A DNA stretch of 64,000 nucleotides from Pseudolysinimonas kribbensis. Lineage in GTDB: Bacteria > Actinomycetota > Actinomycetes > Actinomycetales > Microbacteriaceae. Positions within the stretch are counted from its first letter, which is position 1; every line of letters begins with the position of its first letter. Shown one piece after another: positions 57,393 through 64,000 of the stretch. Made by a program: the position numbers and the translations under genes. The stretch spans positions 1,116,001 through 1,180,000 of the forward strand of contig NZ_BSVB01000001.1 of the NCBI RefSeq assembly GCF_030161895.1. Reading direction: 5' to 3'. The notes under the pieces are model-generated. The model worked only from the letters and a program-made list of their open reading frames with translations, was not told the origin of the DNA and ran no database searches.

Positions 57393-59263
57393 CCGCCGTG
57401 GAGCTGGTCGCCCCCGGCGTGCATCGGGTGCGCGACAGTTGCGAGGTCTATGTCGTGCAGCGCGACGGCCACGCCATCGCGATCGACTTCGGCACCGGCG
57501 CCGTGCTCGACGCCCTGCCGGAACTCGGCATCGAGCGCCTCGACGCCGTGCTCATGACCCACCACCACCGGGACCAGGGGCAGGGGCTGCCGCGGGCGGT
57601 CGAGGCCGGCATCCCGATCATCGTGCCGCCGACCGAGCAGGACCTCTTCGGACGGGTCGACGAGATGTGGGCGACCCGCACCCTCGCCAACGACTACAAC
57701 CTGCGGCAGGACCGGTTCTCGATCCTCGCGCCGGTGCCGGTCGCGGGCACCGCGGCGGTGTACCGCACGGTCGAGTACGGCGGGATCGCCGTGCGCGCGA
57801 TCCCGACGCCCGGGCACACGATGGGCTCGGTCACCTACCTCGTCGAGCCGCAGGACGACCCGGGCGCCGGCCCGATCGCGTTCAGCGGCGACCTGATCGC
57901 CGCGCCGGGCCGCGTGTGGTCGCTCGCCGCGACGCAGTGGTCGTACACCGAGAACGAGGGTCCGGCGATGCTCGTGCTGAGCTCGATGCTGCTCGCCCGC
58001 GAGGCGCCGTCGCTCGTGCTGCCCTCGCACGGCGAGCCGATCGCGGACCCGGTGCCGGCGCTCGAGCTGCTGACCGAGCGCGCCCAGGCCTACGTCGACT
58101 CGCGCCGCCTGCAGCCGTGGGCCCTGCGCGACTGGCTCGACCACCCGTTCGTGCGCATCACCCAGCACCTGCTCGTCAACCGCGCGGCGAACTCGTGCAG
58201 CTACGTGCTGCTCGACGACGCCGGCGGGGCGCTGCTCATCGACTACGGCTACGACGTGTCGACCGGATGGCCGGCCGGCACCGACCGCGCCGCGCGGCTG
58301 CCGTGGCTCGCCTCGCTCCCCGCCCTGCGCCGGGACTTCGGTGTGGAGCGCGTCGAGGTCGCGCTCGCGACGCACTACCACGACGATCACGTCGCCGGGC
58401 TCAACCTGCTGCGCGAGGTGGAGGGCACCCAGGTCTGGCTGCCGGAGCACGTGGCGCCGATCCTGGCCGACCCGATGCGCACCGACCTGCCGTGCCAGTG
58501 GTTCGACCCGATCCCGGCCGATCGGGTGCTCGAGCTCGGCGGCACGGTCGAGTGGTCGGGATACCGGATCACGACCCACGATCTGCCCGGCCACACGCTG
58601 TACCAGGCCGCGTTCGAGTTCGAGGTCGACGGCGTGCGGGTGCTCGCGACCGGCGACCAGCAGACCGCGCTCGAGGGCCCGCTGGCGGCCCGCGAGATCC
58701 TGAACTACCAGTACCGCAACCGCTTCCGCACGACCGACTACGTCGACAGCGCCGCGCTGTACCGGCGGGTCGCGCCCGGTCTTCTCGTCACCGGCCACTG
58801 GCGCGGACGCTGGGTCGACGAGGGCTACCTCGATCAGCTCGCGGCCCAGGGCGCCGAGACCGCGGCGGTGCACGCCGAGCTGCTCGCCGACGAGGCGCCG
58901 CCGGCCGACGGCAACCTCGTGCTCCTGGAGCCGTTCCACCGGCAGTGGGTCACGGGCGACACCGTCGAATACGTGGCGATCGTGCACAATGCACGGGACA
59001 GCGAGGTGGCGGCCTCGGTGCAGCTCGCGCTCCCCGCGGGCTGGGAGGTGGTATCCCCTCCCGACGCGATGGCGATCCCGCCTCACCGTGAGGCGCGGTT
59101 CACGTTCTCGGTGCGGGTGGGCGACCCCGGGCGCCGGCAGCGGCTCGCGGCCGACGTCACCTTCGACGGCCGTCGCCTGGGCCAGCTGGCGGACGCGGTC
59201 GCCGACGTCGCTCCCCCTCCGTCTGAGGGCATCATGTTGACCCGTCCCGAATCGAATGGATAG
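57389..59263 (+). CDS. Twin metallo-beta-lactamase-fold protein with C-terminal beta domain
   Basis: 624 residues in three parts. Domain 1 (about 1-235): TGAVLDALPELGI, metal set His58, His60, Asp62, His143, Asp168, His214, but Gln63 where the HxHxDH motif has His. Domain 2 (about 250-500): full LATHYHDDHVAGL (His329, His331, Asp333, His334), LPGHTLYQ, ATGDQQT and VTGHWRG. Domain 3 (about 510-610): an Ig-like NEW3-type sandwich (VEYVAIVHNARDSEVAASVQ). No signal peptide. Coupled by ATGA to the glycosidase gene. Could be a lactonase or phosphodiesterase of the sugar pathway; I know of no characterised match. Confidence 0.8.
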   Translation: MTAVELVAPGVHRVRDSCEVYVVQRDGHAIAIDFGTGAVLDALPELGIERLDAVLMTHHHRDQGQGLPRAVEAGIPIIVPPTEQDLFGRVDEMWATRTLANDYNLRQDRFSILAPVPVAGTAAVYRTVEYGGIAVRAIPTPGHTMGSVTYLVEPQDDPGAGPIAFSGDLIAAPGRVWSLAATQWSYTENEGPAMLVLSSMLLAREAPSLVLPSHGEPIADPVPALELLTERAQAYVDSRRLQPWALRDWLDHPFVRITQHLLVNRAANSCSYVLLDDAGGALLIDYGYDVSTGWPAGTDRAARLPWLASLPALRRDFGVERVEVALATHYHDDHVAGLNLLREVEGTQVWLPEHVAPILADPMRTDLPCQWFDPIPADRVLELGGTVEWSGYRITTHDLPGHTLYQAAFEFEVDGVRVLATGDQQTALEGPLAAREILNYQYRNRFRTTDYVDSAALYRRVAPGLLVTGHWRGRWVDEGYLDQLAAQGAETAAVHAELLADEAPPADGNLVLLEPFHRQWVTGDTVEYVAIVHNARDSEVAASVQLALPAGWEVVSPPDAMAIPPHREARFTFSVRVGDPGRRQRLAADVTFDGRRLGQLADAVADVAPPPSEGIMLTRPESNG

Positions 59264-59281
59264 TGTGGGATCGTTTCCACA
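59237..59281 (+). promoter_or_regulatory. Promoter overlapped by a LacI-type operator
   Basis: TTGACC (59237-59242) and TAGTGT (59261-59266) are 18 bases apart, a reasonable promoter for the ROK gene. The palindrome TGTGGGATCGTTTCCACA (59264-59281, central CG) covers the -10 end and the start point, so a bound repressor would block it. The sequence matches the site at 49072-49089 in 16 of 18 bases. It begins inside the stop codon of the twin MBL gene. Confidence 0.62.
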
Positions 59282-59322
59282 CTCGGGCGCCGCCGCCCGC
59301 CACCACCACCAGGAGCCGCTCC

Positions 59323-60305
59323 GTGTCCTCCGCCGCACCGCCCGTCCTCGGCCTGGACATCGGGGGCACGAAGCTCGCGGTCGCCGTGCTGACCGAGGAC
59401 GGCACGACGTCCGCGTTCACGGTCGAGCCGACCGACAAGGATCGCGGCCCCGCCGACGTGATCGACCGCCTGTTCGCGATGGGTCATCGCGCGGTCGAGC
59501 AGGCCGGCCTCGGCCCGATCGGCGCGGTCGGCATCTCCTGCGGGGTCCGCTCGACGCGAGCACCGGGGTGCTCACCGGCCCGCTGCACCTGCCCGGCTGG
59601 GTCGACATCCCGATCGTCCGGATGGCCGAGCAGGCGTTCGGCGTGCCGGCCGCCCTCGAGAACGATGCGACCCTGGGCGCCCTCGCCGAGCACCGCTACG
59701 GCGCCGCCGTCGGCGCCCGCACGATGATCTACCTGACCGTCTCGACCGGCATCGGGGGCGGCGCCGTCGTCGAGGGCCGCCTGCACCGCGGGGCCGCGGG
59801 CAACGGCGGCGAGTTCGGCCACGTTCTCGTGCGCAGCGGCGGTCGGGTCTGCCTGTGCGGACGGCGCGGCTGCCTCGAGGCCTACGCCTCGGGATCGTCG
59901 ATCGCCGTACGCGCCGCCGAGGCCGTCGCGGATCGCGGCGCGGGCTCCTCACTCGCCCGGATCGCCGAGCCCCGTGCCGAGGACGTCATCGCCGCCGCAC
60001 AGGCCGGCGACCGGCTGGCCGGCGAGCTCTGGGCCGAGACCATCGACGTGCTGGCATCGGCGCTCACCGACCTCGTCAATGTCTTCGAGCCCGAGGTCGT
60101 CGTGCTCGGCGGCGGCGTCACCCGCTCCGGCGACGCCCTGCTGCTGCCGATCCGGGCCCGGGTCGCGCGCGACGCGATGCCGCCGGCCGCCGCGGCGGCC
60201 CGCATCGAGCTCGCCGGCCTCGGCGACGAGGTGTGCGCCGTCGGCGCGGGGGCGATCGCCCTCGACCTGCTCGACGCCCGCAGCAAGGAGACCGCACATG
60301 CCTGA
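59323..60305 (+). CDS. ROK-family sugar kinase (one frame break)
   Basis: GTG 59323 after AGGAG. ATP motif VLGLDIGGTKLAVAVL, catalytic part ALENDATLGALAEHRYG, and the ROK zinc motif HVLVRSGGRVCLCGRRGCLEAYASG (Cys-x-Cys-x4-Cys). No helix-turn-helix, so a kinase (glucokinase, mannokinase or amino-sugar kinase) and not a repressor. A base is lost in the GGGG near 59536 (ISCG to PLDASTGV). One added base gives 328 codons. Overlaps the SIS gene by eight bases. Confidence 0.88.
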
Positions 60306-60902
60306 CACGCCTGCCCCCGCGAGCCGCGACTGGATGGCGGACCAGCTCGCCGACCACATCGCCACCGCCGAGGCGGCCGGCCCGCTGCTGCCGCAGGTGC
60401 GCGCGGTCGCCGACCTGCTGTGCGCGTCGTTCGCGAACCGCGGCATCCTGTACACCTTCGGCAACGGCGGCAGCGCCGCCGACGCCCAGCACCTGACCGG
60501 CGAGATCATCGGACACTACAAGCGCGACCGACGCCCGCTCGGCGCCGTCACCCTGAGCACCGATCCCACGACCATGACCTGCATCGCCAACGACTACTCC
60601 TACGACGACGTGTTCTCGCGCCAGGTGACCGGCCTCGCCCGCGCCGGCGACGTCGTCGCCGCCTTCACCACGAGCGGCCGCTCGGCGAACGTGCTCGGGG
60701 ACTCCGCGCCGCCCGCGAGGCCGGCGCGACGACCGTGCTGTTCTCGGGCGGCGACGGCGGACCGGCACGCGAGCTCGCCGACCACGCCCTGATCGCCCCC
60801 TCGACGACGACCCCGCGCATCCAGGAGCTGCACACGTTCTGGCTGCACGTGATCTCCGAGCGGGTCGACGCGTGGGCGGCCGGCGATGAGGCCTTCGCAT
60901 GA
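60298..60902 (+). CDS. GmhA-like SIS-domain isomerase (one frame break)
   Basis: ILYTFGNGGSAADAQHLTGEIIGHYKRDRRPL, LSTDPTTMTCIANDYSYDDVFSRQV and VAAFTTSGRSANVL match sedoheptulose 7-phosphate isomerase and related phosphosugar isomerases. Base lost in GGGG near 60701, then LRAAREAGATTVLFSGGDGG, and LHTFWLHVISERVD. One added base gives 202 codons. In this sugar operon it may isomerise a hexose phosphate made by the ROK kinase; a heptose role is possible but no other heptose gene is near. Confidence 0.85.
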
Positions 60903-63520
60903 GCCGCGCCGCGGGCGGGACCACGCCCGACCGTGCCCCGGTCTCCAATGCGCCGGCCGGTCGCCAGCCGCGCGACCTGCCGGCGGCTCCCCGCCCGCAT
61001 GCGACGCCGCAGCGTGTGCTGCACATGATCGGCAACGCGCACCTCGACCCGGTCTGGCTCTGGCCGTGGCAGGAGGGCTACGCGGAGGCCCGCGCCACGT
61101 TCCGCTCGGTGCTCGACCGCATGAACGAGTACCCGGACTTCGTCTTCACCTGCGACCAGATCGTGCTGCTCAGCTGGGTGGAGGAGCAGGACCCGGAGCT
61201 GTTCGAGGAGATCCGGGCCCGCGTCGCCGAGGGCCGCTGGGTCAACGCCGGCGGCTGGTGGGTGGAGCCGGATTGCAACATGCCGATGGGCGAGAGCTTC
61301 GTGCGGCAGGGGCTGTACGGCCAGCGCTACCTGATCTCGCGGTTCGGCATCCCGTCGACCGTCGGCATGAACGTCGACCCGTTCGGGCACAACGCGATGC
61401 TGCCGCAGATCCTGCGGGGCCAGGGCATGGACTCGTACACGTTCCTGCGCCCGGGGCCGCACGAGTCCGACCTGGCGCCGTCGCTGTTCTGGTGGCGGGC
61501 TCCGGACGGCAGCCGCGTGCTCGGCTACCGCATCCCCTTCGAGTACGGCAGCCCGCCCGGCTCGGTCGACGGGCAGACCGAGAAGGCGCTGCAGGCCCTC
61601 GACCGCCGGGTCGGCGACATGATGGTCTACTACGGCGTCGGCAATCACGGCGGCGGGCCGACCAGGGCCAACATCGAGTCGATCCATCGCTACGACCGGA
61701 TGGGCTCGTTCGGAAGGATGACGATGTCCTCTCCCCGCAGGTACTTCGACGAGGTGCTCGCCCGCGGCGAGGCCTTCCTCGCCGAGCTGCCGGAGCGCGC
61801 CGACGACCTGCAGCACCACGCCCCGGGCTGCTACTCGGCGCACTCGGGCATCAAGGCCTGGCAGCGCCGGGCGCAGCACGCGGTGCTCACGGCCGAGCGC
61901 TGGGCGGCGATCACGGCGGTGACCGACGGGATCGCCTACCCGCGGGACGACCTCGAGCACGCCTGGAAGCAGATCCTGTTCAACCAGTTCCACGACGTGC
62001 TGCCGGGATCGGCGATCGAGTCGGCCTACGACGACGCGCGCGACCAGCTCGGCGAGGCGGTCGCGATCGCCAAGCGCATCACCGTGCTGGCGCACAACGT
62101 GATCGGCCGGCAGGTCGACGTGGCGTTCGTCGAGGGCACCCAGCCCGTGCTGGTGTTCAACCCGCACCCGTGGCCGGTGTCGACCGACGTGCCCATGAAC
62201 TACGGCCCGCTCAAATGGGGCGCGCACGTCGTCGACGCCGACGACCGACCGGTCGCCAACCAGCGCACCCAGTCGGTCTCGACGACGGATGACGGCGCCC
62301 GCGGCGCGCTCGTCTTCCGCGCCGACGTGCCCGCCCTCGGGTACCGGCTCTACCGGCTGCGTCCCGGCGACGCGCCGACGGCGGTCGATGCGGCGGCTCC
62401 GGATGGCGGCCTCACCGTGAGCGAGACGGTGCTCGAGAACGCGCACGTGCGCATCGAGCTCGACCCCGCATCCGGCTCCATCCGCTCGTACCGCGACAAG
62501 GCCACCGGGCTCGACCTCATGACCGACGACGGCACGCACACCCAGGTGTGCGAGGACCCGACCGACACCTGGGGTCACCGCGTCGTCTCCTACGCCTGGC
62601 CGGGAGCGCCGATGGAGCTGCGGCGCATCATCGTGCGCGAGACCGGGCCGCTGCGCGCGCGCGTGCGCGTCGAGCGCCGCTGGCACGACTCGACGCTCGT
62701 CGAGGAGCTGGTGCTGTATGCGGATTCCCCGGTGCTGCGCGTCGACGTCACGCTCGACTGGCGCGAGCAGGCGCACCTGCTGAAGCTGCGCTTCCCGACC
62801 CGGCTCGACGACGCCCAGGCGCACTACGAGATCCCGTTCGGCGAGATCGAGCGACCGGTCGACGGCGCCGAGGAGCCCGCGCAGTCGTGGGTCGACCTGA
62901 CCGGAACGATCGACGGCGCCCCCGCGGGCCTGACCGTGATCACGACGAACAAGCACGCCTATGACGTCTCCCCTGCTTCCCCCGCCTCCGGGCCCGGCTC
63001 CGAGACCGCGGGGCCGAGCATCGGCGTCACCGCGGTGCGCAGCCCCGTCTACTCCTGGCACGACCCGCGCCTGCTCGACCCGGAGGGCGTGTACACGTTC
63101 CAGGATCAGGGCGTGCAGCGCTTCAGCTACGAGCTCGTGCCGCACGCGGGCGACCGCCGCGCCGGGGAGCCGACCCGGCGGGCGGCACTGCTCGGGCAGC
63201 CCGTGCGCGCCATGCAGGAGTCGTCGCACCCGGGCACGCTGCCGGCCGAGCACTCGTTCGCGAGCGACGGAGCGGGCGCGGTCATGGTGACGGCGGTGAA
63301 GGGATCCGAGGATCCGGCGGCCGACGGTGGCACGGACGTCATCGTGCGAGCGGTGGAGACCCGCGGGACGACGGCGCTGTCGCACATCGAGCTGCCGTTC
63401 CTCGGCCGGGCGATTCAGGAGGAGTTCGGGCCGTACCGGCTGCGCACCTTCCGCGTGCCGCGCGACCCCGCGGCCCCGATCGTCGAGGTCGACCTCGTGG
63501 AGCGCCCCCTGGCCGAGTGA
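60899..63520 (+). CDS. GH38 alpha-mannosidase, complete
   Basis: 873 residues without frame problems. HMIGNAHLDPVWLWPWQEGYAEA (Zn His-Asp), WVEPDCNMPMGESFVRQ, nucleophile Asp in GMNVDPFGHNAMLPQIL, GCYSAHSGIKAWQRRAQHA, FNQFHDVLPGSAIES and the GH38C domain (VFNPHPWPVSTDVP, LYADSPVLRVDVTLDW). It differs from the 39171 enzyme (NVDPFGHN instead of LPDTFGYS), so the two are different GH38 branches. Coupled to the SIS gene by ATGA. Intracellular. Confidence 0.94.
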   Translation: MSRAAGGTTPDRAPVSNAPAGRQPRDLPAAPRPHATPQRVLHMIGNAHLDPVWLWPWQEGYAEARATFRSVLDRMNEYPDFVFTCDQIVLLSWVEEQDPELFEEIRARVAEGRWVNAGGWWVEPDCNMPMGESFVRQGLYGQRYLISRFGIPSTVGMNVDPFGHNAMLPQILRGQGMDSYTFLRPGPHESDLAPSLFWWRAPDGSRVLGYRIPFEYGSPPGSVDGQTEKALQALDRRVGDMMVYYGVGNHGGGPTRANIESIHRYDRMGSFGRMTMSSPRRYFDEVLARGEAFLAELPERADDLQHHAPGCYSAHSGIKAWQRRAQHAVLTAERWAAITAVTDGIAYPRDDLEHAWKQILFNQFHDVLPGSAIESAYDDARDQLGEAVAIAKRITVLAHNVIGRQVDVAFVEGTQPVLVFNPHPWPVSTDVPMNYGPLKWGAHVVDADDRPVANQRTQSVSTTDDGARGALVFRADVPALGYRLYRLRPGDAPTAVDAAAPDGGLTVSETVLENAHVRIELDPASGSIRSYRDKATGLDLMTDDGTHTQVCEDPTDTWGHRVVSYAWPGAPMELRRIIVRETGPLRARVRVERRWHDSTLVEELVLYADSPVLRVDVTLDWREQAHLLKLRFPTRLDDAQAHYEIPFGEIERPVDGAEEPAQSWVDLTGTIDGAPAGLTVITTNKHAYDVSPASPASGPGSETAGPSIGVTAVRSPVYSWHDPRLLDPEGVYTFQDQGVQRFSYELVPHAGDRRAGEPTRRAALLGQPVRAMQESSHPGTLPAEHSFASDGAGAVMVTAVKGSEDPAADGGTDVIVRAVETRGTTALSHIELPFLGRAIQEEFGPYRLRTFRVPRDPAAPIVEVDLVERPLAE

Positions 63521-63545
63521 GCGCGTCGAGGAGCGCCCCCGGGGC

Positions 63546-63608
63546 GCGTATCGAGACCTCACGCCCGATGCACCGGGTCTCGATGCGCCGACGGCGGCTA
63601 CTCGACCC
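63546..63608. repeat. GGTCTCGAT...CTACTCGACC repeat acting as a convergent terminator
   Basis: GCGTATCGAGACC (63546-63558) pairs with GGTCTCGATGCGC (63576-63588) with one mismatch, followed by CGGCTACTCGACC. This is the well-known short repeat of Microbacteriaceae genomes, here between two convergent GH38 genes; its right end contains the stop codon of the minus-strand gene. Confidence 0.65.
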
Positions 63609-64000
63609 GCTCGGCGCCGAGAGTGACCGCACGCGCCTGCAGCGGCAGCGCGAGATCCTCGCCGAACGCCCGCACGGCATCCCGCAGCCCACCGGGCGCG
63701 ATCGGCCGGAAGCGGTAGCGCAGCGTTCCGTGGAACTCCTGCCGTGCCGCGAAGTTCGTGAAGTGCAGGTTGTTCATGACCCAGCTGTTGATGTGCCCCG
63801 CCGGCGCATCGAGGCGCCGGGCCCACCGACCCGTCTGGAAGCCGCCGAGCTGCACGAGCGGCGCATCGACCGAGCCCCAGAGCACCGCCGCGCCCCCGCC
63901 CCGCACGCCGACGGCGTGCTGGAGGAAGTACCAGTCCCGGCTCGTGTCGGGCAGCTGCTCGGTGTCCGCCGCGAACACGGCCCCCGCGGTCTCGACGAGG
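63598..64000 (-). CDS. C-terminal end of a GH38-like protein (cut by window edge)
   Basis: The last 133 codons of a minus-strand gene, stop TAG at 63598. It reads LVETAGAVFAADTEQL, DWYFLQHAVGVRGGG, INSWVMNNLHFTNFAARQ and GTLRYRFRPIAPGG. The WVMNN...TNFxA pattern resembles the C-terminal part of some bacterial GH38 proteins. Start and active site lie outside, so the family call is tentative. Confidence 0.55.
   Translation of the reverse strand, partial: LVETAGAVFAADTEQLPDTSRDWYFLQHAVGVRGGGAAVLWGSVDAPLVQLGGFQTGRWARRLDAPAGHINSWVMNNLHFTNFAARQEFHGTLRYRFRPIAPGGLRDAVRAFGEDLALPLQARAVTLGAERVE

Noticed and set aside
59323-60305. ROK protein as a transcriptional repressor for the TGTGG operators
   Set aside because: It lacks the N-terminal helix-turn-helix of ROK repressors and begins directly with the ATP motif.
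60665-63826. A 1053-residue minus-strand frame opposite the GH38 gene
   Set aside because: Composition typical of antisense frames in high GC DNA; the plus-strand GH38 frame has clear catalytic motifs.

Overview
This window is high-GC DNA of an actinobacterium, most likely a member of the Microbacteriaceae. The signs are about 70 percent GC, frequent GTG starts, ATGA/GTGA stop-start overlaps, an LLM-type (F420/flavin) oxidoreductase beside pyrimidine-degradation genes, a DUF7882-type small protein, an ECF41 sigma factor and the GGTCTCGAT...CTACTCGACC repeat common in that family. No rRNA, tRNA, phage, transposase or CRISPR array was seen. It reads as ordinary chromosome with a large carbohydrate-use region.

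Layout. 1-182 is the start of a ribokinase gene leaving the window. 204-2707 is a PadR regulator with a drug-type ABC exporter, and two palindromes that look like its operators. 2725-4649 is murB behind two MaoC-like dehydratase genes. 4685-4918 is a self-contained unit (promoter, 26-codon peptide gene ending in a Cys-x-x-Cys-Gln motif, strong terminator). 5040-10106 holds housekeeping and single genes (sugar kinase-like, PEBP, HD, rlmN, two NAD(P)-binding proteins). 10120-11504 is an ECF41 sigma factor divergent from its likely targets. 11739-15719 is a beta-oxidation or branched-chain acyl-CoA operon ending in a membrane cytochrome b. 15784-19102 is reductive pyrimidine degradation. 20307-24144 is a kinase, RpiB-like, TIM-like and SMP-30 set that resembles four-carbon ketose (erythrulose) catabolism.

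24149-43462 is a sugar region: DeoR regulator, GH4 glycosidase, class II aldolase, SIS isomerase, two PfkB kinases, two ABC importers, two paralogous amidohydrolases, a GH38 alpha-mannosidase and a GPH-type symporter. The AgaS-like, tagatose-6-phosphate-kinase-like and GatY-like genes together suggest amino-sugar or tagatose phosphate breakdown. 43601-48719 carries signalling and stress genes (GAF-ANTAR, GGDEF, two SDRs). 49101-64000 is an ABC exporter followed by a second sugar region: DeoR, FGGY kinase, LacD/YihT-like aldolase, GH13_18 phosphorylase-like enzyme, an unclassified GH-D-type glycosidase, an unusual twin metallo-beta-lactamase-fold protein, ROK kinase, GmhA-like isomerase, a complete GH38 enzyme and the end of a third.

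Caution on quality: about 23 genes are broken by roughly 30 frame changes. Nearly all are consistent with loss of one base, mostly at runs of four or more G or C, and adding the missing bases restores gene lengths to multiples of three. I treat these as probable sequencing errors, not pseudogenes, and give the full extents. The most interesting candidates are the peptide unit at 4.7 kb, the clover-shaped inverted repeat at 38.9 kb, the paired LacI-type operators at 49.1 and 59.3 kb, and the 54-59 kb glycoside operon with the twin MBL-fold protein.
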